Shown piece after piece: positions 24,928 through 37,422 of a stretch of 64,000 bases of DNA. The first letter of the stretch is position 1. Every line of letters begins with the position of its first letter. The notes below the pieces were generated by a model. That model saw only the letters and a list, made by a program, of their open reading frames with translations. It had not been told where the DNA came from and searched no databases. Source of the DNA: Diploscapter coronatus (Eukaryota > Nematoda > Chromadorea > Rhabditida > Rhabditidae); assembly GCA_964036155.1 (NCBI GenBank), contig OZ038422.1, forward strand, positions 34,557,201 through 34,621,200, in the 5' to 3' direction. The position numbers and the translations under genes are program-made.

Positions 24928-27545
24928 TCATTTCAAAGTAGGCCCATTCGCAACACTTTCCAAGTCACTGTAGGATGCCTGAGAATATACTGTAGCGACG
25001 GATTTTTTCTTCATAGGAGACTGCCGTTTTAGGTTGACTTCGAGGTCTGAGATTGAAATTCAGATATTTAAAGGAACATTGAAATTACCCTCCATTCGAA
25101 TTTTCATGGCATCTTCTTTCAATTTGTACTTTCGTAGATGCTGCCGTTGTGGGTGATTGGAGAGTTTGGATGAAGCTTGCGTGTGACGGAGCTAAAAATT
25201 AAAATTTCGAAGAAGAAGAAGATAATAAGAATCTGAAAATTGCTAGAAAAATCAAAGACAAGAAATACCCTAATCCCATCACTCAGAGCTTCACAATAAA
25301 CGGGAGGAACTTGGTTGTGCAAATCATCCACTATCAATAGGGCTATCTGGAATTGAATATTTTGAAAAAAAAATCCAATTTTTAAAATTACCTCCAAATT
25401 CCTCTCGACGATGTAATTGAATTCGATATCCTCGTCGTCTGCGCCAAAAGGAAACATCAAATCTTCGCCTACTTTGAGCCAGCCGACTAAAGATTATCGA
25501 TTAGCAATTGAAAGATTATTCAGAAATAAAAATACCGTAAAATAAGAACTGCAATACTGTGAAGATCGGAAAGTAGCTAAAAATTGTAAGTTTGAAAATT
25601 TTTAAAAGGAGAAAATCTGTACATATCAACCATTTCCTTGTTCTCATTCATACTCGGGAACTGCCTTCCGATCAAAGCGAAGGCAAAATAACCGTACACG
25701 GAAATTGTTGAGACCTGAAAAATAAAAATTCTTAAAAATCGGATTTTCTGGGAAATCGGTGCAGTTTTCTTCTTTATCTGCAATTTTGCATTAAAATGCA
25801 TGAGTTTTCCAAGAAAGACAAATCAGCTTACATGACTGTAGACGAGAGGAATCTGGATCCAGTCGTAGAGAAAGAGCGTGAAGAAGCCTTTCCGATAGTT
25901 CTCCAAAGCGTCGAGCAGAACTCTCAACTCGTTTGTGTGCGTCAAAGTGCCCTTCTCGAAACACCGCACCATCATTGTTTGAATCCAGTTTAGAGGAACC
26001 CACCATTTCTGAAAATTAGTCTATCTGAAGTCGAAAATCTTTTGAACAATCAATTATTTTAACCAGGAATAATTTTTCTTGTACTTCAGAATTTTTTTCT
26101 GAAAATTTATTTTTTTATCCAAAAATTGACAATATTCGATCTGCGTTCTCATTTCCTCTGTGGAACAGCGCACTTCCTTTTTCACCCTTCATTCAATCCT
26201 TCAAGCCTTCTCAACTTCCTCGGCGCACTGATTTTCTGCTTGAAACAGAACTATGAGCCGTGAAAATGGAGAAAGGATCTATGAAACGACAATAAAATCT
26301 AAAACAATTATCTGCGAGTATTTTGCTGCTACGTGTGAAGAAGAAATATGAAAATTTAGGTATATTTTTATCCTTTTCTACCTTTCAAATTTGGCAACAA
26401 AGTACTCAAGTAAAAAAGTTACTTTACCTGATGAGGGTCGACTTTGACGGTGATTTTCTGGAAAATGACCAATTCTTCTCGAGTCATCAACCCAGATTGA
26501 ATTAGATGTTCGTCGGTTGGGTATCTTAAATTTAAAAGTTAAAAGTTAAAAGAAAATTGAAAATTGCGGAATTTTACCGAGTCAGCACTCGTAGTGAAAT
26601 ACTCCTCCAGGCTAGAATCGAGGTGAGAATCGCGTATCGAGCAATCGTCTTTCGGATGACCCGTGTTTCTATCTGAAAAATGACATTAAATAAATTTAAA
26701 AATCGCAGAAATAACAACATTTCAATACAAAAGTATCCGAACTAAAATCTATAGAAAAAGCAAGTTTTAAAATTCTTACATCATTTCCCCGAATAAGTGC
26801 GGAGACATTGAAGAGCAAGTGGTCGGGCCAGCTGATCAGCTTGCAGCAGTCCCACCAACGTTGCACGATCATCGCCACGTAGAAACCTAGAGATCTACTA
26901 TTAGGGTCCTCAAGTGGATACTCCAAATTTAGCTTTATGGTCAAATTTTTATAGGTATTGTAGGGAAATGAATAACACTTTCGTGGAGAAAAATTTAATT
27001 AAACAAAAATTTTAAGACATAATTTCAACCCTCAAAATGGGATACGTTTTGGAAATGAATTACTGCTTTTACTTTTTATAGGGTGATAAAGATTGGGGAC
27101 CTTACCTAGTAAAAACGTAAGCGGTATCTCCTTCGTCCAATAGTCGAACAATATTATGAACTTTAGAAATGTCGCTTTCTGAAAAGTCAAATAATTTCGA
27201 GAAAAAAAACAAGGTTAACTTTTTTTATCATGAATCTAAATTAGAAAAAAAAAACTTCTAACACTTCATATAATGTTCACCGACTTTGATTGCAAATAAT
27301 GCTGATAAAAACTACGAGCTTTCAAGAAGAGTTTTCATAAATTTTAATCTGGGATAAATTTGACAATGGTGCTAAATAATCAATAAGTCGGATACCTGCC
27401 GATCGTCCATTATAAATCGATACACAACATTAATGCAGTAATAGAAAACTAGGAATATTAGAAGATGCTTCCAGATCGCCTTCCATAATGAACCTTTCCA
27501 TCGGAGTAAAAGCTTTATAAATGTATCCGAATAACTTATTGTCAT
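24928..27545 (-). CDS. best: Bestrophin-family calcium-activated chloride channel
   Basis: Twelve exons in phase on the minus strand: 27396-27545, 27106-27178, 26780-26886, 26578-26672, 26428-26524, 25832-26008, 25623-25714, 25536-25576, 25392-25486, 25269-25346, 25089-25191 and 24928-25046. They give 408 residues. The start MTISYSD, the block [11 protein letters not shown], and [18 protein letters not shown] are bestrophin signatures. The pore-neck block [11 protein letters not shown] keeps Ile68, Phe72 and Phe76, matching the hydrophobic neck known in vertebrate bestrophins. The acidic calcium clasp is present as FGADDEDIE (about 291-299). The short C-terminal tail after about residue 345 is typical of worm members. 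Nematodes have many bestrophins, so the paralogue number cannot be given. Confidence 0.93.
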
Positions 27546-30500
27546 CTCTGGAAAAAAAATGTAGAAATATGAATAAAATGGCGCAAAATAGATGCACTTT
27601 CCAAAAGAATCCGCAAAATAAAACGTAAACTATGAAATCTAAAAAATCCCGTCTAGAATTTCATAAATCCCTACGCTTGACACTTCATTAAGAAAATTTT
27701 GGGGCGTGAAACCTTAGAAGATAGGCGACGATTTTATTTTGAAATTTCAACGCTTCTCAGCAAAAAATGGAAGATTTTTTTAGATAGAATGAGAAAGGAA
27801 GAGAGGAAAAGAAAGAGGGATAAAAATAAGGGGAAAAAATGAGAGAGAAAGAAAAATCTGACGAAAGTCCTGAATCTCCCCGACTTGCGTCAGGCAAAGA
27901 ACACAACCTCTGGGAGCTGGTGAAAAATGAGCTTACGAAAGATAAGACAATTGATTAGAGGATTTTGACTCGACAGAGTGCACGTGGTCGAATGACCGAG
28001 TAGTGCTGTGCGTTGAGAGTACGAGAAAATATACGGATTTTTGCAAAATGTAATTCGATCGACCCCCACAGACAACTCAGAAAAATATCTTGAGTCGAGA
28101 GAGAGAGACTAGACTATAAAATCCTTGAGCTTGACCGAACTAGGAGCGAAGAACTACAACTTTTGAAAGAGATTGACTCGGGAATTTGTCTGTTCTGGAA
28201 AAAGTTCGAGGAAAATATTCAATACCAAACTTTCTAAAAAAAAGCTGATATTTTTAATTTGGTTTGGAGATTGTTGATATTTTTAAAACCTTTTAAAGAT
28301 AGATGGTAGATGACTTCTAAAAAAATTGAGGCTTTTGGAAAGTCTATACAGTTTTTTATTCATAATGACAAGTTCTGGAAGGAAAAAAACTTTAGAGAAT
28401 AACTTTTAAATTGAGTTTTTTTCCCTAAAATTCTAACTAGAATGGAAAACAGACCTCTGTATACTCGAGTCAAGTCGACATGATTCTACTAGGATGAAAA
28501 ATGACCCTAAAATGGATCCAACTTCCGAATGAATATGGAATCACCCACAAACAGACCCGAGAAATTCTAGGAAAATTGCCACAACTCGGAGGAATGTGGG
28601 GCTATAAATTTTTGTGGGTAGATAAGACAAAGTTCATTAATAAGGCATCTTATAGTTCACCAATCACTCGTTTGGAAATGCCACCTATTTTTCCTTGTTC
28701 AAAAGATGTTTGACTCGAAAAAGGGTGCAATTTCCAAGAAGCTTCATCGAAGAACAATATAAATGGGAAGAGGAAGATATAGAGACAGAACACAAGAGGA
28801 ATTATTCAAGAACAGCCCAAATATGAATGAGACACTGGGATGCTGGGACGGAGGAGGGAAAACTTTTTCTTACCCTCAAATGGCTATTATATTTGGACTT
28901 ATGAGCTATTGAAATGAAATGAGGTGGAATATCGAAACTGAACAATGAGCAAATTTTATTATCTGAACTTTAGCTTTTCAAGGAACAGAATTGAACTACT
29001 TTTGGAAATTAGGTCTGGAATGTCATATTATAATTCCTGGAAAAGAAGTAGCATTTCAACAGTAAAAATTGAAGAGAAATAATAACTCGCTTCGTCACTG
29101 CTGAAGATCTAGAATATGCCAGATCAATTAAAAACGAAAAATTCAGTCGTTTTTGGACATGATCATTGTAATTGGTTAAGTGCAGATTTCATCAAATTTT
29201 GAAATACTTTCTCTGAAAAAATTTTTAAAACACTGAAAAAGTGCTCGAATCAATCATGCCGACTGTTTTGATGATAAGGAAAGAAATCAGGCCTGAAAGG
29301 GTGATTTGCAAGTGTCTAAACAAAAGTTGAGCTTGAGCTCTATTGGCTGGCAGAGAGAGAAAGAGGAGCAGAGTTAGAGTCGAATCGAGTCAGCCACAGC
29401 TCAATCTTTTCTCTGCTTCTTTTTCTCTTCTATACGCTTCTCTCTATTTTTCTTTCTCTTTTTACTTTTCCCTCTCACACAATTTTTCATTGTTTCTCTC
29501 CCTCTATTCCCTTTATCACCCTAATCCATCGTCTAACTGCCTTGTATCTGTTGTGTGTAACATAACACAATCAGACGCGATCATTCTCAGCGGAAAGCCG
29601 ACTGAGATATCAATCGACTCGATCGAATCTCTCGCCCCGCACCTAAAGAGTCAGACGTTTGGACACTCAGAACAGCACCATCTCTTCCTCATTCCCTCTT
29701 TATCCCCTTTGCCCTTTACCCCCTTCCCCCATTATGTTTTGATCTCTTTTAATTTTAGTATCATCATCCCATTTTCTCTTTTTCACCGATCTTCTTAGAT
29801 TTTGAAAAAAAACGACTCGCTAGTCTTCACGCGTTTCATTCAGAAAACGTGATTTTTATATGGGATTTTTTTTTAGGAATTTGAAGTTTTCCAATGGTTT
29901 TAAAAATCGTTTATTTTCATTCTTTCCAGGAAAAATCGATTTAAAAGATTCGTTTTCAAATAAGATTTACTATGATAGAAATTTTTTTGGAAAATATTGC
30001 AAATTTTTTACAAATAAAATTCAGGTGTGTGGAAGAAATGAAGGACTTGCAAGCTCAGGAAGGCCTAGAAGAAGACGAAAGAAGTGGGTAAAAAGCGGGT
30101 GGAAAACGGAAACAATAGACGATTTTGTTCTGGCTTCTTGGGAAATTCACTAATTGTTGAAGGTATAATTTTTATATAGGAAAAAGATGGAGTTTTAAAA
30201 GGAAAATGTTAAATTAGGTGAATTTTTCAAGTTTTTCTATAATAAAGCTGTTCAGAAATTGTTTTTTTTTGTTTGTCGATTTTTAGCTAGTGCTGTTCTG
30301 TAAATTCGTAAAGCAATTCAGAAATCTTCATATCATCGTTTGATATTTTTTTTTATAAAGATTATCAGTTAGTTTTTAATTTAAATTACCCTTGAAAATG
30401 AGAGAAAAAGAAAAATCTTCTTTCTTTTATTTCGAAGTTTCAAGTGCTATTTCAAGAATGTTGATTTTGTCGTATAAAATGAAGGGTTTTTACTTTGATG

Positions 30501-30907
30501 AATAAAGGAATGTTTGAAGAAAATGCACTAAATTAGAAATTAAAAAAACTAGTTTTAATAAAAAATGATGAAAGAGAAAATTGATACAAATAGGGACCGA
30601 AAATGGTTTTGCAAAGTTAATAATTTTTAGCAATTTTTCACTCCAAATCAGGATTGCAACTTTTTTACACGACACAACTGGCAATCGTGTATACGCGATA
30701 GCCAATCGTCTCGTATCGTGTACAACATTTGTAACCCTGCTATACACTAATATGAATAATGCTACATAATCATGTTTATTTATTCTATTTCAATAGATTT
30801 TGTTTAATAAATGAAAGTTTATAGATTAGATAATTGGGCTTATCTACCATCATTTCTGTAAATATAATCCATAAAATTTTATAATTTAAATTAAGGAAAC
30901 TTATATC
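27546..30907. other. Upstream region of bestrophin, mostly non-coding
   Basis: No firm gene. A purine-rich tract at 27780-27860 is a pyrimidine tract on the bestrophin sense strand and could be promoter-proximal. A CT-rich tract at 29400-29550 gives long low-complexity open frames that I reject. A possible plus-strand exon at about 30025-30083 follows AAAATTCAG and ends before GTAAAA. It reads as an acidic helix (MKDLQAQEGLEEDERSG) and could join 30180 to end KKMEF-stop, but nothing else supports it. Confidence 0.3.
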
Positions 30908-33900
30908 CTACCAGCAAGTTAACACGTCAGCCATGTTCCGAATTAGGTGCTTAGTAAGTCCAGAGGTATTTTTAGCGATATCTTTAGCGACATTTATAAC
31001 ACACTTTGCTAGATTAGTAGCCTAGAATTAATGAGTCAAAGGTAAAATATTGAATTAGGAATCGATAGAGCTTGAAAAATAGAAAGCATCAAGAAGCAGT
31101 ATGAATTCTATTTTTCAACCCCTATCTATTGCTAGAATCCCACTTCACGACGCTCTCGAATAGCTCGTTTGAACTGAGTAGTGTTTATATCTAAACTACT
31201 TATTCTTTATAACTCGTACTATTTTGCCAAGATTTTATTTATTTATTTTTTTATTTTAACGTTTTTAATTCTTAAAAATGTTATCGAGGAATGGACAGAA
31301 GTACATTACTGCATCATTTTTGCAAGTCACTCTTTTCAAGGTTATCTTGGCCACACCCGCTTACTTTGATCCATTTTTATTCGTTTTAGAGCTCTTATTA
31401 ATGCTTTGACATTTCCAGGTCATAATTACCACCCAATTAGCTGGACAATTGATCAAATAACATGCCTAGGTCGAAGGCCCGATGCGTTTATCAACCTTGA
31501 TAATATTTTTACCCAATTAAAGCATTTACGTGAAATAATCACGTCAAAACTGGTAAAACGTCGGATTTTTCGATCTAGTTAAGTTAGTTGATTAATTATC
31601 TAACTAATTGGATGCTAATTACGAACTGAAAAAGTCAAAATAATAAAAATTCGAAAAAGAACGAAAAATAAGTGAAAGGATAACTCGTAAATGTCGTAGT
31701 GTCGTAACGTCGTCGAGCATAGTAAGTAGGGTTCGGATGGGCGGGTTTTAGAGAAAATAATGTGGAAAAAACTGACATCCACGACATTTACAGGTTGTCA
31801 GATAAAGTGAATGAGAGGAGCCTAGCTAACACTGAAAAGAATTACTTGCAAGTGATACAGAAATATTCTTCTGTGCATTCTTCGATTGAATAATTGATTA
31901 AAATAACGAACTATTGAATATAGAGCTACCCCCCTTGGTGTGAGCTCTCCGCAAGTGTATCGGAAATATGGATGTGGTCAAGAAAGAGAACGAACTCGAA
32001 GAAAATGTTTATTTTCTCTCATCTTTGCATACTATCTCACGCAGTTGTCCTACTGTACGTATAGCGGAAGGCTCAACGCTTGCGGATAGCTCGATATTTA
32101 TTATTGACGGTATTTATTAATTAGAATATTTTTCATAGGGATCTCTTTACATTACTTGAAAATTTATAATCATTTATTTACTTATACATACTTCTATTTT
32201 CTATTCCAACACACGCCAGCAGACTATCCTGAGAAGTCTGGACAAGCTCCAAGGTTTCTTTTACTGAACGTTCAGCTATATCTAAATATTTTGATATTAA
32301 TGATTCTCAAGATAGGTACGAGCCACTAAGAACGTGCTCGGAATATGCTAGATAAACTAACATAATTTTTAACTAACCCTAAAATCCAAGTAGCTAATGT
32401 ATTTAAAAAATTAAGAAACCACCTACACTCGAAGTAATTCTTACTTTACCCCCTATTTTTCAGTGTTACTATTTTTATTTTTCATTTAATTTTATAAATT
32501 TATTGAAAATTTTTGCATACTGTTCGTTGGTTGATGATGAATTGAATATTTTATATAATAGTTTTATTTACCTAGTCCTTAATTAAAAATATTTAATCGA
32601 TTTGTTAAAATTACAAATATCTTTACCTCCTCCTAGAATATTCCCGGCAAGAGCTGCGTTAAGCTTCACAGTTTTACTGGTAAAATTAGCTACTTTTGCT
32701 GAAAATGAAAAATGTTTCCTCTTTCTCCAATGAAAGATTTTATGAAAAAAGTAATAATGTAGTAAGTAGATCGAATCAATTTTTTTACTTAAAATATATG
32801 ACACGTTCTTCGTAAGAATCGAGTATGGGGTGGTACCCAAGAAGTCGACCCTTAATATTCGAGCTAATATTTTGTCCCTGGGGGTTTTCGACTACGCTGG
32901 TGACGAATATGACGGTTAAAACCCGATCCGACCACTTGTTCCGCCTGTTCCGAAGGGTCCGCATTCGGTAGTTTCGAAAAATTCTATTTTCGCTATTCAG
33001 CATGGGAAAAATTCAACTTTGGTATCAAAATGCTCACAAAGACCAGCTGAGCACGATTCTGAAAAGATCTTGTCGAAATGACACTGAATAAGGAAGTTAT
33101 GATGAACAGAGTAAAACATATGGAAAATGCTATATTGAATTTTTGTTTGTTTTAATTTTTAACTTTTTTAAAAGTGCCAGATTCCGTGAGTTATTTATAT
33201 TGGGAAGTAGCCCGGGTCTTCTAGTTTCTGAGACACTTAGCCGTTTTCCTATAGACTGCCCGCTAGTGAAGAAATTCCATTTCTTCGAAGAGTTGTCATG
33301 ACTCATTTTTGCCTAGTTTGATTTTAAAAATTCATAACTCCCATAATTCTAAGCCAAATTCGATCATTCTTTTTTTATTGAACAGCATTTAGTTCATAGA
33401 TTGTTAGACAATAAAAGAAGAATTTTTCGAATACCAGTTTCTGCAGAAGTGGGCACTTTTCGCGTCTTGATTACGTACTTTTCAACCTATCCTGGGTTTA
33501 CACGTAAACGACGTTGGGAAAATTCGCCCTTCCAGTATGTTGCGTAAATGGACATGGTGAACAACTTTGTTCCAGGACCGACTTCGAGTTCGCATTTGTA
33601 TGAGCTACAGAATTTTTTGAAGTATAATGGTCAAATTCAGCATAATGCCTTTATAATATAAATTTTCAAAAATTCATAGCTCCTTATGTGTGCACATTCT
33701 AGAATAAGTTCTGGAACAAAAGTTGATCAACTTGAACAGCTCTACAAGATTTCATGGAAAACTCCGACGTTAACTCCCATTATCTTTGTAAACACAGTAC
33801 GGGTATATAGGGTAACTTAGGCTAATTTCTCCCGCCAAAATTAATTTCTGAAAATTTTCTTTATACTTAGAATTTATTCTTCTACTCAAAATCTACAAAA

Positions 33901-36204
33901 TAAAAAAATAATCATGAGATTTTGTCAGAAATATAGGAAAATATCATTTTTTGAAAATAACGTATAAAAGGACATTATGCTGAATTTAACTGTCGCACTT
34001 CAAAAAATTCTAGAGCTCATACTAATGCGGACTCGAGATCGGTCCTGGAACAAAGTTGTTCATCATGTTCATCTACGCAAAATACTGGAAGGGCGGATTT
34101 TTCCAACGTCGTTTACGCGTAAACGCAGTATGAATCGAAAAGTACGCAACCAATACGCGAAAAATGCACATTTCTGCAGAAATTGGTATTCAACAAATTT
34201 TTTCCTTGACGCATGATAAACTAGAGATAAGTACTTGTCGAATAAAAAAAGAATGATCGAATTTGGCTTAGAATTATGGGAGTTATGAATTTTTAAAATC
34301 AAACTAGGCAAAAATGAGTCATGACAACTCTTCGAAGAAATGGAATTTCTTCACTAGCGGGCAGTCTATAGGAAAACGGCTAAGTGTCTCAGAAACTAGA
34401 AGACCCGGGCTACTTCCCAATATAAATAACTCACGGAATCTGGCACTTTTTAAAAAATAAAAAATTTTAAAAAGCGAAAAATCGATATGCTATTTTCCAC
34501 GTGTTCTACTACTTGCATCATAACTCCCTTATTCGGCGTCATTTCGACGAGATCTTTTCAGAATTGTGCTCAGCTGGTCTTTGTGAGCATTTTAATACCA
34601 AAGTTGAATTTTTCCCATGCCGAATAACGAAAATAGAATTTTCCGAAACTACCGAATGCGGACCTTCCGGAACAGGCGGAACAAGTGATCGGGTCAGGTT
34701 TTAACCGTCATATTCGTCATCAGCGTAGTCGAAAACCCCCAGAGACAAAAAATCAGCTCGAATATTAAGGGTCAACTCTTTGGGTACCACCCCCCTTTAT
34801 AAAAAACTCGATTTTTACGAAGAACGTGTCATATGAACAACATAAACATGAATAAATGTATACATTTTTAGACCAATTAATTCTTAATTACGGGTAAAAT
34901 TAGCGAAAATCCTTAAGTGTTTGTATACATTCTAAGCACTTCAAGTGGTCCCCACAGTCATGTGTATTTTACAAATAGGTTAAGTTTGTCGAAAATGGAT
35001 TTATCTAGCTAACTCATTTCCCTCGGTAATCATATCACGATCAAATTTTTCGTCCCCCATTTATATGTATTTTCATGATTTAGAGAGCACAAGCCGATTT
35101 TTGGAAAAGGATTAATATTTTTCAAAACTCATACAAGCTTATAGAGCTGGTTCACCAGATTTTAAGGTAATTCAGACTTTTGAAAACAGTCTATATTACG
35201 CAAAGCTACAGCTTTCTGACGTGAGCGCACCATGTCCCTCTCTTGACTCACATTTACCGTTGGGTTTAACCTCGCTTTCTTTGCCTATTTTTGTAAGGGA
35301 AATTTCAAAAATTTCTATTTTTTCAAGCGGTTTTCGCAAGAAATGAGTCAAGGGACATGAAATCGATGATTTTGACTAGGCAAAATTGAAAATAAAGCGC
35401 AATTACCGACAAATTATCTATTTTTACTGGTAAGACTTTAAAAGGTCCTCCGTCATGCTTGGCATAACTTTTTTAGTTCTATTTCACTAAAATAGATTTC
35501 CGATTATGTTCTACAATATCAAATATATTTTTTAAAAATTACATGTTTCGTTTTAGCCGAGATCCAACGCATCCTAGTTTATAATGCAAATTTGGTTATG
35601 TGAATTTAGTATCAAAATGTCTTTCAATGAGACAATAAACTTTTATAAACATAGTACTTGATGAAAAATTGATTTTCTCAACGATTTTCAATTAGCTCGA
35701 CAACGGTCTTTTTGCCCGTCTTTTCTCGCTTGCAAATGGACATGATTTGCCTTTTTTTTTATCTATAATCATGAAAAAGTGAAATATATAAATACCTTTG
35801 CAACGTATTGTAACGATTTAAATTAAAATACCAGTTTCAATCGTTAAGGATAGGAAGATTAGTTAAGAGGAATGATATTTTTAAATATAGTGTTTTAGGC
35901 TTCCTATACTCTACCTCTTTTGAGAAATAGTGTGGGTTAGAGATAAAAAAGAGGGATGTCGAATGCAAGAGGGTGTAGGTTACAGGAGACTCATGTTTAG
36001 TAGAGACCGTATGAACCTGTTGGTTTAATTTGAATTATATCTGATTTACTTTAATAGATATAGAAAAATAGACTTACTTGCTAAAGAAGGCACATTGAGC
36101 AAACTAAGTACTCCCCCTTCCATAATGTCGCTTACCAACGTTCTTACATTTTCCACATTTTCTTTCACCACTTCAACTATACAAATTGGTGAGCTTGACA
36201 TTTT
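30908..36204 (-). CDS. Small helical protein with a fold-back element in its first intron
   Basis: Four exons keep phase exactly: 36078-36204 (ATG at 36201), 32627-32698, 32192-32281 and 30908-31008, giving about 128 residues. All four have normal acceptors and donors. The protein is almost entirely amphipathic helix (VKENVENVRTLVSDIMEGG, KVANFTSKTVKLNAALAG, SVKETLELVQTSQDSLL, KDIAKNTSGLTKHLIRNMA) with few Cys, and is not recognised. Codons are AT-rich, unlike the conserved genes of the window. A possible 5' exon at 37095-37172 (RKTFFRISGEHPDEELF...) would join in phase but has no ATG. A short alternative exon near 31785-31823 ends SDNL-stop. The first intron (3.4 kb) holds a 2 kb inverted-repeat element. 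It could be secreted if a signal exon lies upstream. Confidence 0.5.
31061..31130. repeat. Imperfect inverted repeat
   Basis: ATCGATAGAGCTTGAAAAAT at 31061 is mirrored by ATTTTTCAACCCCTATCTAT ending at 31130, with four mismatches and a spacer of about 22 bases. It lies in the last intron of the helical-protein gene and is probably a short MITE remnant. Confidence 0.45.
31916..32105. repeat. Inverted-repeat element with 15-bp ends
   Basis: AGCTCTCCGCAAGTG (about 31945) pairs with CGCTTGCGGATAGCT (about 32077) with two mismatches. Flanks TATAGAGCTA and TAGCTCGATA extend the palindrome. It is in an intron of the helical-protein gene and has no coding capacity. Confidence 0.4.
32796..34834. mobile_element. 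2-kb fold-back transposon with about 860-bp inverted arms
   Basis: The segment starting ATATGACACGTTCTTCGTAA (32796) reappears reversed ending TACGAAGAACGTGTCATAT (34834). Homology continues inward through matching blocks, for example GGTACC near 32832/34778, CGGAACAGGCGGAAC at 34670 against its complement at 32938, AGACCCGGGCTACTTCCCAATAT, AGTCATGACAACTCTTCGAAG and AACGTCGTTTACGCG. The arms are about 32796-33655 and 33955-34834, with indels and point differences, around a centre of about 300 bases. No transposase-like frame is seen, so it is non-autonomous. It sits in the first intron of the helical-protein gene. Confidence 0.9.
34835..36077. other. AT-rich intron sequence
   Basis: Intronic or intergenic AT-rich DNA with no exon seen. 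A copy of the GAGAAATAGTGTGGG...AAAAAAGAGGG repeat family lies at about 35910-35980. Confidence 0.35.
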
Positions 36205-36898
36205 CTAAATATGAAATTATTAGCTCATACCTTTTAATATTCTTTACGAGACTCTTCTAAATACGAATTCATTCATCTTTTTATTCAAAAATGATGCATT
36301 GAGATTTTTTGTCTTCAAGTGATGACATTCACTAGGAAAATCTCGTTAGGTGTTAATCCTCAAATTGACTGATTTTATCACCAATAGGGTTATATTTCAA
36401 CAATTGGAAAAGTAGTAGCCTATGAGATAGCGCGATTTAGGAAGAGAATATGGTGGCTAGAGAATTTTTCCCCATACCATTTCGTAGGCCACTACCGCTA
36501 CCACCTTTCCAGATTTCCGTTATTTCGGTGCGATGATCACAATATAATTGTCAAAAACCGACCATATTAAGCTTCCTAATCCCAGAAATTATATGAAAGT
36601 TGCTTGATTTACTAAAGGCATGGCATATTGAAATTAGCATATATTTTTCACTTTCTCTTTCATTTTCGCACATTATTTCTTTTTAACGCAGCCATTTCCA
36701 TGCATTCCTGGTACTGAGAGACCAACTAAGCCTTTTTGATGATTGCATCGTGATCAGTGAATTAAACTGCCCCTGTTGATGATCAAATCAATCGATTTGA
36801 GGATTATATAACATCTGGCAAGATTCCTAGTCAGACTATTTTTGAATTTGAAGGATTTGTTCCCTAGCCCTGAGAGCGTTAATTCCAATCGGTTAAGG

Positions 36899-37062
36899 CG
36901 TGTTCAGACTACGCTAGAGCTAGCTCTAGCTCTAGCGCTAGAAAAAATAGTTACTGTTAGTGAGTGAGGGAAAGAAGTACCAATATCAATTTTTTTTTGT
37001 CTTCTTTTCCCTTCTCATTAACAATGACTTTTTTGTTAGTTCTAGCGTAATCTGAATGCACT
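36899..37062. repeat. CTAG-rich inverted-repeat element
   Basis: The left end GTGTTCAGACTACGCTAGAG (about 36900) mirrors the right end CTAGCGTAATCTGAATGCAC (about 37042) with one gap and three mismatches. The left arm contains six CTAG tetramers within 30 bases (36913-36942), a local palindrome. The GTTCAGAC end is shared with the hairpin at 59216-59262, so both may be hAT-like MITE relatives. Confidence 0.5.
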
Positions 37063-37185
37063 CTTATCATTAATTTCTCAAAATAATAGCTGACCTTAAT
37101 ACAATATCCTGCAGACACGGGAAATAGCTCTTCATCTGGATGTTCTCCACTAATCCTAAAAAAGGTCTTACGCTGACAAAACAAA

Positions 37186-37412
37186 GTGATGACGCGAACG
37201 AGCCCATAGGGATGTTACAAAAGTTCGCAGGTTCACATTTTGGCGAAATAGTATGTGAAAACTGGGGTGACTATCTTTACACACTACCCTAATCCTATAT
37301 TCTCTTCCAAAGTGCGAACTTGTGAATTTCCGTAATCACCAACCCATAAGCGTAGAGAAGCATATCACCATTTCTCTCTGTGTCTATTTCTGCGGTTCGT
37401 TCGCGTCACCAT
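37186..37412. repeat. Short inverted-repeat element near the Cys-rich gene
   Basis: GATGACGCGAACGAGC at about 37187 is mirrored by GTTCGTTCGCGTCACC at about 37396, giving a 225-bp element bounded by near-perfect 14-16 bp inverted ends. It lies just past the stop of the secreted Cys-rich gene. Probable MITE. Confidence 0.55.
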
Positions 37413-37422
37413 TCGTTGTTTC

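Noticed and set aside
29343..29798. 151-codon plus-strand open frame
   Set aside because: Low-complexity product of a CT-rich tract (Ser, Leu, Phe), starts at TTG, and has no family likeness or splice context.
32785..34704. Several 70-80 codon open frames on both strands
   Set aside because: They fall in the two arms of the fold-back element and mirror each other; no transposase motif.
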